Shown: one piece after another, positions 17,670-25,954 of the stretch | How positions within the stretch are numbered: the stretch's first letter is position 1 | Layout of the letters: every line of letters starts with the position of its first letter | Source of the DNA: Hominisplanchenecus_A murintestinalis | GTDB taxonomy: Bacteria > Bacillota > Clostridia > Lachnospirales > Lachnospiraceae | DNA: 64,000 nucleotides | Direction: 5' to 3' | NCBI RefSeq assembly: GCF_943193015.1 | Contig: NZ_CALPCM010000002.1 | Location: 1 to 64,000 of the forward strand | The notes under the pieces: model-generated | The model's database searches: none | What the model was told of the DNA's origin: nothing | The model's input: only the letters and a program-made list of their open reading frames with translations | Made by a program: the position numbers and the translations under genes

Positions 17670-17698
17670 ACTATATCATTTTTGAAGCGCAAAGTAAA
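17670..17698 (-). promoter_or_regulatory. Promoter of the S1-domain gene
   Basis: On the minus strand TTTACT (17693-17698) and TATAGT (17670-17675) are 17 bases apart, about 40 bases upstream of ATG 17630. Each hexamer matches the housekeeping consensus at four or more positions. Confidence 0.55.
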
Positions 17699-17746
17699 GC
17701 GTCAACCGTGATTTAATATTGTACTGCATACAAATCAATCCTCTAT

Positions 17747-20236
17747 TTAGTTTTCAAATCCTGTCTCTATGATGAATTTCACTTTACCTTTCATTCCCGT
17801 TTTTGCCCCTGAGAAGGTTTGGTATGACTTTCCGGCGTCTGCCACCAGTTCAATCCTGTCGAGAATCTTCTGAACCCCATCGTCAAATACGCCTGTCAGC
17901 TCCTGGATTCCGTCTTTATCAAATTCTTCCATCCCATCGCGCAAAGTTCCGGCTCCGTCCAAAAGTTCATCCACGCCGTCAGTAAGCTTCGTGCCGCCTC
18001 CCGCAAGTTCTGCCGTTCCATTTTTTAAGAGACTGCTTCCCTCTGCCAGCTTCCCGATGCCATCGCTCAAAGTTCCGGCTCCTCCCTGGAGCTTGCCGCC
18101 TCCCTTAGCCAATGCGTCGATTCCGTTATTTAAGGCGCCGACGCCTTTCTGAAGTTTTGCGCCGCCTTTTGCCAGCGTCTCGATTCCCGTCATAAAGCGT
18201 GCCGTCCCTGTTTTTACCTGACCGATTCCCCCGTCCAGAGAAGCCGCGCCCTCTGCTGCGTCCTTAGCCCCTTTCTGAAGCTCGCCGCTCTTATCCGTAA
18301 GCTGCTTTGCCCCTGCCCGCAGGGTATCGGAAGAGCCTGCCAGCTGCGTCGCTCCCCCAACCAGTGCGTCGGCCGCTGCCTGATCTGCCAGCGGTGCAGA
18401 AGCTTCTGCCATACCGGAAACCGTCTGCGCCACACCTGCCAGAAGCACAGACGGGTCGGCCGCTGCACCCGAAACTGCTGTATCTGCCGCCGCTCTTGGA
18501 GCCGCCAGCGCCGCCGCGCCTTCTCCGATGCTGTCCAGGGTGTTGTTCAATGTCTCCACATTAGCGGATGCTTTGAAATCCTCCCAGGCTTTCAGCGCCT
18601 TTTTCTGTACCCGGATATCATTTTTCAGATAAGAAATATCTGTGTTCAGCACATTTACATAGTTTTGATAGGTATCTGAATACCCCGCAATCAGCGCTCC
18701 CGGAATTTCCCCAAGCCTGCCCTGCACATCCTCCAGCGTATCCAGCACCGCCTGATTCTGTTCTATGGAAACAGACAAGCTGCTGATGGTACCGTCTGCC
18801 AGCTCCATCACCTGTGACAGATTTTCTGCTTCCCCTTTTGCTGCACGTGCTCTCACCTCTAGCTGTTTTCCAGCCTCCTTGTCTGCCTCCGGCTCCTGCT
18901 GCTGCGCCTGGGACGCGCCTGCCGCCTGCTGAAGCTGCCCATTCAGAGCCTGGACTCCCTGTGCCAGACGATATGCCCCCGGCACATAAGCGCCCACGCC
19001 TGCCGCCAGGGTATCGGTCCCTGCCGTATATGCGCCAACCCCTTTCGCAAGCTCACCGGTTCCTGCCGTATATGCATCAATTCCCGCTTTCAGCGCCTCG
19101 CCCCCTGTTTTCAAAGCGCTGCTTCCTGCTGACAGTGTATTGATTCCCTTCGTCAAAGAGCCTTTTTCTTTGTTCAGGGTATCCAGGCCGTCCTTCAACC
19201 CATCCACGCCCTTTTTGAGAGTTCCTTTCTTTTTGTCCAGCGTATCCAAACCATTCGCCAGAGTATTCAGCCCTTCAATCAGTTCGCCCTTCTTTCCGTC
19301 AAGTGTGCCGATGCCATCCGCCAGTTCACCCATTTTCTCATCTGCCGTATTCATGCCGTCAAGCAAAGTCCCACAGGCATCCCTCAATTCCTGAACGCCG
19401 TCCGCCAGCTCTCCACTTCCGTCCACCAGCTTTGTAGACGCGTCCTGAAGCTCATCCAGAGAATCCTTCAAATCATCCAGACTGTCTACATCATCCAGCC
19501 CATACTCACTTAAATCACCTGACGCCGCCACGGTTGCCGTCATGGACAGTGAAAAATCTTCTGCATCAGCAGTAATCTCAAAATAATCCGGTACTTTCAA
19601 GTCCTCGGTAAGCTCTGACTCCGAAAGCTTTAAGCTCTCTGCCAGTCCGGGAAATCCCATCCCCACCACGATATTTTTGCTGCCGTCGGAGATTACCTTT
19701 CCGTTTTCAGCTTCGACATTCGTAAACTTTTCTGTGGGCAGTATCACGCCTGTCACCATCGTAAACGGTGTGTACACCTCCCCCTTCCGGCTGCTGTTTG
19801 TATAATCAAAGCGGATTCTCACTTTCCCGCTCTTTCCCTCCAGCTCTTCTGCCGCTATCTCCTTCCCCTCCAGAAAATACGTGATTTTTACGCCGACGGG
19901 CAGCTCTTTATCCGTCTCTCCCTGATAATAAATATCATTTCCGGCCGCCTGCCAGGTAAGGCTCTTTCCATCCCTGGAAAATTCCTCGTCTCCTTTTACA
20001 TTTTTGATATCTGTCAAATCCGACTCATCCTTGATTTCCTGCGCACCGCCCTCATTTTTCAGCCAATTGCTCACTATCGTTTTCTCTACTGTTCCGTCTG
20101 CATTTGCTTTCACATACACTGTTTCTTCCTTCTCCTGGTTTGCCGCATACACGGTATTTCCAAAACATGCGTTTCCCGCCATCAACACGGCAAGCCCGGC
20201 TGCCGCTGCCTTCACTGCTCTTTTATTTCTATTCAT
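17747..20236 (-). CDS. Secreted heptad-repeat protein, YhgE/Pip-related, partner of the MmpL transporter
   Basis: The protein has 829 residues with a signal peptide (AAAAGLAVLMAGNACFGNTVYAANQ) and a beta-rich domain to about residue 245. A very long region of X-X-X-Leu-X-X-Gly heptads follows (LADGVQEL, LANGLDTL, LKKGVDGL, LAKGGAKL and many more), split near the middle by a Gln/Glu-rich non-heptad insert (QQEPEADKEAGKQ). These heptads are typical of YhgE/Pip proteins, but the C-terminal permease domain of YhgE is absent and the protein ends without a membrane segment. ATG 20236 follows GGAGGG. It lies just after, and overlaps in untranslated terms, the MmpL gene stop at 20254, so both are one operon. 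It probably spans the wall or clamps the transporter; this is inference. Confidence 0.75.
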   Translation of the reverse strand: MNRNKRAVKAAAAGLAVLMAGNACFGNTVYAANQEKEETVYVKANADGTVEKTIVSNWLKNEGGAQEIKDESDLTDIKNVKGDEEFSRDGKSLTWQAAGNDIYYQGETDKELPVGVKITYFLEGKEIAAEELEGKSGKVRIRFDYTNSSRKGEVYTPFTMVTGVILPTEKFTNVEAENGKVISDGSKNIVVGMGFPGLAESLKLSESELTEDLKVPDYFEITADAEDFSLSMTATVAASGDLSEYGLDDVDSLDDLKDSLDELQDASTKLVDGSGELADGVQELRDACGTLLDGMNTADEKMGELADGIGTLDGKKGELIEGLNTLANGLDTLDKKKGTLKKGVDGLKDGLDTLNKEKGSLTKGINTLSAGSSALKTGGEALKAGIDAYTAGTGELAKGVGAYTAGTDTLAAGVGAYVPGAYRLAQGVQALNGQLQQAAGASQAQQQEPEADKEAGKQLEVRARAAKGEAENLSQVMELADGTISSLSVSIEQNQAVLDTLEDVQGRLGEIPGALIAGYSDTYQNYVNVLNTDISYLKNDIRVQKKALKAWEDFKASANVETLNNTLDSIGEGAAALAAPRAAADTAVSGAAADPSVLLAGVAQTVSGMAEASAPLADQAAADALVGGATQLAGSSDTLRAGAKQLTDKSGELQKGAKDAAEGAASLDGGIGQVKTGTARFMTGIETLAKGGAKLQKGVGALNNGIDALAKGGGKLQGGAGTLSDGIGKLAEGSSLLKNGTAELAGGGTKLTDGVDELLDGAGTLRDGMEEFDKDGIQELTGVFDDGVQKILDRIELVADAGKSYQTFSGAKTGMKGKVKFIIETGFEN

Positions 20237-20253
20237 AAATAAACCCTCCTGTC

Positions 20254-22368
20254 TCAAGACTGTGCGGCCTGTTCTTTTCCTGCCGCTTTTTGCTCCTTCG
20301 GCAGAAAGCCGATGGAAGTTTTACAGATTACTTTGTCAAATGCCATAAACATTGCCGGCAGAATACAGATTACTACAATGGTACTAATCACTGCGCCCCT
20401 GGAAAGCAGGATGCACAGCGCACTCACCATATCAATCTCAGAATACAATCCTACGCCAAACGTCGCGGCAAAAAAGCTGATACCGCTGACCAATATAGAT
20501 TTCATAGAGGAACAATGCGCCCTCCGAATTGCCTCCTTCTTGCCCGCGCCCCGGCTCCTCTCCCTCTGGTACTTGCTGGTCATCAAAATGGCGTAATCCA
20601 CAGTAGAACCAAGCTGCACCGTACCTATTACGATACTTGCTACAAAGGGAAGCTCTGTCCCTGCATAACAGGGAATCGCCATATTTACAAAAATTGCAAA
20701 TTCTATTACCAGAACCAGAAGGAACGGGAGGGAAACCGACTTAAATACCAGCATAATTATCACAAAAATTGCAGCAATTGAAGCAATATTTACATTCCTT
20801 GTATCCGTTGACGAGACATCTGACAAGTCCTTCATCAAAGGCGCCTCCCCGATAACCATGGAATTTTTATTGAATCCTTTTACAATCCGGTCTACCTGTC
20901 TAATCTGCTCATTCTGCTCATCCGTGGCGCTGGCAAAATCAGACGCCACAAATTCCACCTCATAATTTTCTCCCTGAAGCATTTTACTCAGTTCCTCCGG
21001 TATCATCTCCTCCGGAACCCCGCTTCCCACAACAGAGCTCATACCGATGCACCACTTCACGCCGTCTACTTCTTTCACCTGCTCTATCATCTCCTGCTTA
21101 TCTTTGGCGTCTATGCCATTTTCCAGAAGCAGCATATATACATTGCTGAGATGGAATCGGTTCGACAGTTTTTCGTTTGCCACTGCGCTCTCCAGGGTGT
21201 CCGGCAAAGATTTATCGATATTGTAGTACACCTTGTTGTGGTTATTTCCGTAGAGCGCCGGGATGAAAAGCGCCAGGAAAATTGCCATCCATACTTTATA
21301 ATGCTTTGTTACAAAATGTGAAATCTTATCCAGGCTGGGAATCAGCGGCTTATGCCTGGTCTTTTCAATCGCTTTATCAAACAGCAGTACCATCGCAGGA
21401 AGCAGGGTCACGCAGCAGACAACCCCGATCGCCACACCTTTCATCATTACAACGCCGATATTAAGTCCAAGCCGGAACGTCATAAAGCAAAGAGCTGCAA
21501 ACCCGGCAATCGTCGTTATCGAACTTCCTACCACTGATTTGAAGGTGTTGGCAATCGCATGGCTCATGGCACGCTCCTTATCCCCTTCAAACCGCTGCTT
21601 ATTCTCCTCGTAATTATTCAGCAGGAAAATGGAGTAGTCCAGCGTTACCCCAAGCTGCAATACTGCCGCCAATGCCTGGGTCAGATAAGAAATATCCCCC
21701 AGAAAGCTGTTCGTTCCCATATTGTAAACAATGGCAATCCCAATACTCAGAAGAAAAATCAGCGGAACAAGAAAAGACTCCATCGTCAGCCCCAGGACAA
21801 TCAAACTCAGGACAACTGCAATCATCACATAAATCGGCATTTCTCCCATTGCCAGATTCTTAATATCCGTAACCACGCCGGACATTCCGCTAATGTAACA
21901 CTTTTCCTGACACAAAGCCCGCATATCGCTGACAGCCTGCATCGTATTGTCCGTCGAAGTCGTTTCATCAAACAGGGCAATCATCATCGTTGCGTTTCCC
22001 TGGTTAAACGCCTCCCGGATTTTATCCGGCAGCATTTCAATCGGCACGCTGATATCCATTACGCTGTCATACCAGAGGACGTCCTTCACATGCTCCACAC
22101 CCTCAATCTCTTCCTTTAGCTTCACCACATCCTTCGGTTCCATATCTTCCACAATCACCATGGAAAATGCGCCCATGCCGAACTCATCCACCATAATATC
22201 CTGCCCCTTTACCGTCTCCAGGCTATCCGGCAGGTAACTCAGAATGTCATAATTCACCCTGGTATTCAGGTAGCCCCACCCGGCGGGAAACAGAAGCAGC
22301 ATACACAGGATAAAGATAGGCGCCCGGAACTTCACAATCTTTTTTCCGATTTTCACCATAATATCCAT
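20254..22368 (-). CDS. MmpL/RND family membrane transporter
   Basis: The protein has 704 residues. It has the duplicated RND layout: membrane helix 1, an extracytoplasmic loop (about 35-190), five helices, then helix 7, a second outer loop (about 375-530) and five more helices. Conserved helix 4 segments LQLGVTLDYSIFLLNNYEENK and VQLGSTVDYAILMTSKYQRE carry the proton-relay Asp-Tyr pairs. Family members export lipids, siderophores or hydrophobic compounds with the proton gradient. It is paired with the heptad-repeat protein downstream and preceded by a TetR-type operator, which suggests induction by a toxic or lipid-like ligand. The substrate is unknown. Confidence 0.85.
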   Translation of the reverse strand: MDIMVKIGKKIVKFRAPIFILCMLLLFPAGWGYLNTRVNYDILSYLPDSLETVKGQDIMVDEFGMGAFSMVIVEDMEPKDVVKLKEEIEGVEHVKDVLWYDSVMDISVPIEMLPDKIREAFNQGNATMMIALFDETTSTDNTMQAVSDMRALCQEKCYISGMSGVVTDIKNLAMGEMPIYVMIAVVLSLIVLGLTMESFLVPLIFLLSIGIAIVYNMGTNSFLGDISYLTQALAAVLQLGVTLDYSIFLLNNYEENKQRFEGDKERAMSHAIANTFKSVVGSSITTIAGFAALCFMTFRLGLNIGVVMMKGVAIGVVCCVTLLPAMVLLFDKAIEKTRHKPLIPSLDKISHFVTKHYKVWMAIFLALFIPALYGNNHNKVYYNIDKSLPDTLESAVANEKLSNRFHLSNVYMLLLENGIDAKDKQEMIEQVKEVDGVKWCIGMSSVVGSGVPEEMIPEELSKMLQGENYEVEFVASDFASATDEQNEQIRQVDRIVKGFNKNSMVIGEAPLMKDLSDVSSTDTRNVNIASIAAIFVIIMLVFKSVSLPFLLVLVIEFAIFVNMAIPCYAGTELPFVASIVIGTVQLGSTVDYAILMTSKYQRERSRGAGKKEAIRRAHCSSMKSILVSGISFFAATFGVGLYSEIDMVSALCILLSRGAVISTIVVICILPAMFMAFDKVICKTSIGFLPKEQKAAGKEQAAQS

Positions 22369-22395
22369 CTCCTCCTTAAACTATGTCTCACAAAT

Positions 22396-22451
22396 AACTA
22401 TTAGTCATTTATCTATATCACGTTATACACTATAAATGACCAATAGTCAAT
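22396..22451 (-). promoter_or_regulatory. Promoter with overlapping TetR-type double operator for the MmpL operon
   Basis: On the minus strand TTGACT (22445-22450) and TATAAC (22422-22427) are 17 bases apart. Two related 17-base arms in inverted orientation, 22396-22412 and 22432-22448, differ at two positions. Each contains a small palindrome of form TGACTATTGGTCA. The upstream arm covers the -35 box and the other lies just past the -10, so a bound TetR-type repressor would block the promoter. No tetR gene is adjacent. Confidence 0.7.
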
Positions 22452-22558
22452 TCTATTTTTGCATTTTTAGAATTTATTTAGAAATTGCCCAAGCCTACTG
22501 CCTGTCTCAAAAGTCTGCCGAAGCGATTCTCGCCACCGACAGCTATACCGGCTCTATA

Positions 22559-22587
22559 TTGACATTCCCCGTCTGCCATGCTACTTT
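22559..22587 (+). promoter_or_regulatory. Promoter of the homocysteine methyltransferase gene
   Basis: TTGACA (22559-22564) and TACTTT (22582-22587) are 17 bases apart, leaving a leader of about 75 bases before ATG 22671. I saw no SAM or T-box riboswitch core in that leader. Confidence 0.45.
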
Positions 22588-22670
22588 ATGAATACCAACA
22601 GATTTGAGGAGGCTCCCACGGAGTCCTGATTGGTTATCACTCAAAAACCACATACAGAAAGGAAACGACC

Positions 22671-23537
22671 ATGACAAAACAGGAATTTCAAAATCTCGTA
22701 AGCCGGGGACCTCTGATTTTGGACGGCGCTACCGGCTCTAATCTTATGAAAGCCGGGATGCCTAAAGGTGTCTGCACAGAACAATGGATACTGGAACATC
22801 CCGCGGCGCTGACCAAACTTCAGCAAGAATATGTAGACGCAGGTTCACAGATTATCTATGCCCCTACCTTTGCCGCCAACAGGATTTCCCTGAAGGAGCA
22901 CGGACTGGAGGACGAGATGATATCCATGATTTCCCGGCTGGTAAGTCTCTCAAAATCCTGTGCAAAAGAACGGTGTTACGTCGCAGGCGACCTGACTACT
23001 ACCGGAAAGACCGACATTCCCTATGAAGAACTTTACAATGTATACCAGGAACAGATTTCCTGCCTGGCAGATGCAGGCGCAGACCTCCTGGTGGCAGAAA
23101 CCATGATGACGTTAGATGAAACTATGGCCGCTGTGGAAGCAGCACATGCAGTCTGCGGTTTACCTATTCTCTGTTCATTAACAATTGAATCTGACGGAAG
23201 CCTGTTCTTTGGAGGAAACATTTTCGAAACGGCTGTCACCCTGCAGGAAATCGGCGCAGACGCTGTGGGTATCAACTGCTCCTCAGGGCCGGATCAGTTC
23301 GAATCCATCATTTCTTCTTTAAAAGACAGCCTGACGGTTCCCGTCATTGCTAAGCCAAATGCCGGAATGCCCACTATTGATGAAAAGGGCGAGGCTCATT
23401 ACAGCATGGACGCTCCGGAGTTTGCCCGTCATATGAAACGGCTGGTAGAGTTAGGGGCGGATATTGTCGGAGGATGCTGCGGCACCACGCCGGAATTTAT
23501 ACGGGAACTCGTAAAGATATTGAAGAAAACTCCTTGA
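22671..23537 (+). CDS. Homocysteine S-methyltransferase family protein
   Basis: The protein has 288 residues. It is a zinc-dependent TIM-barrel domain of the BHMT/MetH-N type that transfers a methyl group to homocysteine or a related thiol. Motifs are LILDGATGSNLMKAGMP at the start, GINCSSGP near residue 200 and VGGCCGTTPEFI near residue 265; together these supply the three zinc-binding Cys. The length fits a stand-alone domain rather than full MetH. The methyl donor cannot be told; in Clostridia such proteins also act with corrinoid partners. The promoter is at 22559 and the terminator at 23546; the gene is monocistronic. Confidence 0.85.
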   Translation: MTKQEFQNLVSRGPLILDGATGSNLMKAGMPKGVCTEQWILEHPAALTKLQQEYVDAGSQIIYAPTFAANRISLKEHGLEDEMISMISRLVSLSKSCAKERCYVAGDLTTTGKTDIPYEELYNVYQEQISCLADAGADLLVAETMMTLDETMAAVEAAHAVCGLPILCSLTIESDGSLFFGGNIFETAVTLQEIGADAVGINCSSGPDQFESIISSLKDSLTVPVIAKPNAGMPTIDEKGEAHYSMDAPEFARHMKRLVELGADIVGGCCGTTPEFIRELVKILKKTP

Positions 23538-23545
23538 TAAGAAAC

Positions 23546-23587
23546 AAGAGGAAAACAGCTATATGAATACATGGCTGTTTTCCTCTT
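23546..23587 (+). terminator. Terminator of the homocysteine methyltransferase gene
   Basis: AAGAGGAAAACAGC (23546-23559) and GCTGTTTTCCTCTT (23574-23587) form a perfect 14-base stem, followed by TCTTTTTC. It lies nine bases after the stop. Confidence 0.85.
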
Positions 23588-23632
23588 TCTTTTTCAAAAT
23601 ATAAATATTAAGCACTTTTGATTCCCGAAATT

Positions 23633-23938
23633 TTATTTCAGAAGATTCAGAATCTCTGCTTTCGATACAGCGCCCACTGCTTTCTTTACCACTGCTCCAT
23701 CTTTAAATACCATTAAAGTAGGGATGGACATAATCCTGTATTCCGCCGCCAGCTCCGACTGCTCATCTATATTCACCTTACCAACCTTCGCATCCTTCAG
23801 TTCCTTTGCAATCTCCTCAATAATCGGCGCGACCATTTTGCATGGCCCGCACCAGTCTGCCCAGAAATCCACCAAAACCGGAATCTTAGACTCCAGCACC
23901 TCTTTTTTAAAATTGTCATTCCTCAATTCCATTGCCAT
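23633..23938 (-). CDS. trxA: Thioredoxin
   Basis: The protein has 101 residues. It is a general cytoplasmic disulphide reductant with active site WCGPCK, the cis-Pro loop MSIPTLMVF and the DFWADWCGPC strand. Length and motifs are fully typical. ATG 23938 has AGGAG nine bases upstream. Its transcription start probably lies close to the SRP RNA terminator, or it depends on read-through from the SRP RNA promoter; no thioredoxin reductase gene is next to it. Confidence 0.9.
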   Translation of the reverse strand: MAMELRNDNFKKEVLESKIPVLVDFWADWCGPCKMVAPIIEEIAKELKDAKVGKVNIDEQSELAAEYRIMSIPTLMVFKDGAVVKKAVGAVSKAEILNLLK

Positions 23939-23963
23939 AAGAACTTTCTCCTTTTCATAAAAA

Positions 23964-24001
23964 ATGCGTGAAACTTTTTCTATTTACAAAGTTCCACGCA
24001 T
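23964..24001 (-). terminator. Terminator of the SRP RNA gene
   Basis: The arms 23964-23977 and 23988-24001 pair almost perfectly (ATGCGTG-AAACTTT with AAAGTTCCACGCAT). Six T follow on the minus strand. It lies about 30 bases past the 3' end of the SRP RNA and just before trxA. Confidence 0.75.
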
Positions 24002-24028
24002 TCTTTTGTCTTATTCATCTAAATTTAT

Positions 24029-24305
24029 TTAATCCGCGCGCATTCCGTCGAATCCCCATCACAGACGTTACCTCTACAGTTAACTCGGCCCAGGCTGCCT
24101 CGCGGCACACAGAAGATTCTGCTTAGTGCTGCTGCATTCCTGCCCTGACACGGTTCACAGAGTTCTGTTGCGCAAGACCCAGACGTCAACGCCACTTATA
24201 AAGGGCAGCTCCGCAATGAAAGACCCTCTGTTCTGCATCACCCCTGCTGTAGCGGATTGCAGGTACAGGGCACCGCTAACTCCCCGGCTGCGCGGAAATG
24301 TTATG
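24029..24305 (-). ncRNA. ffs: Signal recognition particle RNA, long Gram-positive type with Alu domain
   Basis: Read on the minus strand, the sequence contains GGTGCCCTGTACCTGCAATC near the 5' end. GTCAGGGCAGGAATGCAGCA, the conserved apical loop region bound by Ffh, lies in the middle, and GCCTGGGCCGAGTTAACTG lies toward the 3' end. The layout closely follows Bacillus subtilis scRNA (about 270 bases), and the GC-rich ends (CCGCGC near 24297, GCGCGG near 24033) pair to close the molecule. The RNA scaffolds Ffh for co-translational targeting. Ends are approximate; processing is expected because the promoter lies about 30 bases upstream. An open frame seen across it is a chance one. Confidence 0.9.
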
Positions 24306-24340
24306 ACATATCCAGGACACATGATTTCATGTGCTTTCTT

Positions 24341-24369
24341 ACTATAACCCGAATCGGAATATTTGTCAA
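24341..24369 (-). promoter_or_regulatory. Strong promoter of the SRP RNA gene
   Basis: On the minus strand TTGACA (24364-24369) and TATAGT (24341-24346) are exactly 17 bases apart. The predicted start near 24335 opens with a small hairpin, CACATGA/TCATGTG (24320-24335), in the precursor 5' leader. The promoter lies only about 30 bases from the MITE copy at 24402. Confidence 0.8.
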
Positions 24370-24401
24370 TTCTCACTTTTTTTATTATGTAGAAAACTTT
24401 T

Positions 24402-24543
24402 GTAACAGTTCAGCCCAGGACTTTGCACTTGCTGCAAGTCCGTGAGAATGCGTAAATTCAGCCGGAGAATCCAGCCCTTTGCGAACAGCAAACTTTAAAT
24501 GGGCTGGATTCCGTAACAGTGAAGCCGCAGGCTGAACTGTTAC
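24402..24543 (+). mobile_element. MITE-like element, copy A (142 bases) with 8-base target duplication
   Basis: The element begins GTAACAGTTCAGCC and ends with its exact complement GGCTGAACTGTTAC. Direct repeats AAACTTTT flank it on both sides (24394-24401 and 24544-24551). It has no coding capacity. Inside the right end a second, near-identical inverted copy (GTAACAGTGAAGCC) lets that end fold into a hairpin. Most of it matches copy B at 47862-47991 in the opposite orientation, except for about 13 extra bases here. This pattern means transposition by a transposase encoded elsewhere, one that makes 8-base duplications. Confidence 0.8.
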
Positions 24544-24680
24544 AAACTTTTTTGCAGGATTATGGCATTTCCATCTTCTGCTCTTAATTCTTTCACACCT
24601 TCCCCATTCTCAAATAAATACCTATACTTTTTTGCATAAATATTTACTTTTCGTATCAAAGAAAACGAACAGGAACTGCT

Positions 24681-25709
24681 TTATTTACTAAAATTTAATC
24701 CGCAGGCCGCAACGCTTCTTCTCTCTGTCAGCGTCAGCGGCAAAACCACCTTATAAGGCAGCTTTCCGGGAGCTTCCATACGCTCCTCCAAAAGCCTCAC
24801 CGCCTCTTTCCCCATACTCTCCAGATGGGCATTGACACTCGTCAGAGGCGGGTCAATCAGTATAGACAGCGGGGTATCGTTAAAGCTTATGATAGAAATG
24901 TCCTCGGGAATCCTGATTCCAACCTCACGGAATACGCTCATTGCCGTGATAGCCGTCCCTTCGTTATATGCTATGAATGCCGTAGGCCGCTCTTCGCCTG
25001 ATTTCATCCACTTTTCTACCTGCCCGCGCGTTTCCTCAATCGTCAGCATAGTATCAATCATCCAGCGCTCGTCATAACGTCCTGTTTTTGTCATATATTC
25101 TTTAAAATACTGCCTCCGCACTTCCAGTGCAGGACGTTTTTTCTGATCCAGTTTATATGTAGGCCCCAAAAATCCTATTCTGTGATGCCCATGCCGCATC
25201 AGGTACTCCAGCGCCTGCTCCACGCCCAGCCTGAAATTCAGCACCACCGAATCAAACTGCTCCTCCTCAGGTGAAGAGTCTACAAATACAATCGACTTAG
25301 TAATACCGGCCATCTGTGTAATCTGGTTCTCTGAAAAAATCCCTATCGCCAATATCCCATCCAGCAATTCATTTTCCAGCGCCTGATAGTTCCCTTCGCT
25401 TTCTGCCAGATAGGAAACCCTATACCCTTGCTCCATACATGCACGCACCACATAATTTTTCAGATACAGATAATAAGGATCCGCCAGCTTTTCCCGCTGG
25501 GACATCATCTCTGCAATCGCAATATGCCGCAAATGCTGTTTCGCTGCATATTTAGGTTTTGTCCGCACATAATTCAGCTCATCTGCCGCTTCCAGTATCT
25601 TCGCCCGCGTACTATCTGTTACTTTCATCGCCGGGTCATTATTCAAAACCCGCGAAATCGTCGCTACCGAAAATCCGGTTCGCTTCGCTAAATCTCTAAT
25701 AGTAGCCAT
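24681..25709 (-). CDS. LacI family transcriptional regulator
   Basis: The protein has 342 residues. The N-terminal helix-turn-helix (TIRDLAKRTGFSVATISRVL) and hinge region are typical, followed by a periplasmic-binding-protein-like sugar domain (SIVFVDSSPEEEQFDSVVLN, PTAFIAYNEGTAITAM, ISIISFNDTPLS). It resembles EbgR-like repressors of galactoside genes, but no sugar gene is beside it, so its target is unknown. It starts at ATG 25709, behind a clear promoter (25748-25776), and is divergent from degV. Confidence 0.85.
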   Translation of the reverse strand: MATIRDLAKRTGFSVATISRVLNNDPAMKVTDSTRAKILEAADELNYVRTKPKYAAKQHLRHIAIAEMMSQREKLADPYYLYLKNYVVRACMEQGYRVSYLAESEGNYQALENELLDGILAIGIFSENQITQMAGITKSIVFVDSSPEEEQFDSVVLNFRLGVEQALEYLMRHGHHRIGFLGPTYKLDQKKRPALEVRRQYFKEYMTKTGRYDERWMIDTMLTIEETRGQVEKWMKSGEERPTAFIAYNEGTAITAMSVFREVGIRIPEDISIISFNDTPLSILIDPPLTSVNAHLESMGKEAVRLLEERMEAPGKLPYKVVLPLTLTERRSVAACGLNFSK

Positions 25710-25747
25710 TCTTGTTCCCCCGCCTTGCTTTTACTAAACACTAATTT

Positions 25748-25776
25748 ATTATACTGGTTATAAATATAATTGGCAA
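25748..25776 (-). promoter_or_regulatory. Promoter of the lacI-type gene
   Basis: On the minus strand TTGCCA (25771-25776) and a perfect TATAAT (25748-25753) are 17 bases apart, about 40 bases upstream of ATG 25709. Confidence 0.65.
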
Positions 25777-25954
25777 GGATAATTTTCAGGCGGACGAAAT
25801 TGTGCCTGCTCTATTTCTTCTTGCCTGCGCCTGCCGGAACTGTTACAATGATTTCATCGGCAGAAACGTTCTAAAATGTCCCGCGGACAGACGCCGGATG
25901 CAGGCGCATCGCCTGCTGCCCGCAAAAATTAAATACATATAGGGGGAAATAAGG

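Noticed and set aside
17803..19394. DNA tandem repeats in the heptad-repeat gene taken as CRISPR or satellite
   Set aside because: The periodicity is protein-level (heptads) with variable codons, and there are no identical spacer-separated repeats.
22588..22670. Possible SAM or T-box riboswitch before the homocysteine methyltransferase
   Set aside because: The leader lacks the conserved junction motifs and is too short.
24126..24376. Short coding frames over the SRP RNA on both strands
   Set aside because: The sequence is explained by the conserved SRP RNA; the frames are chance.
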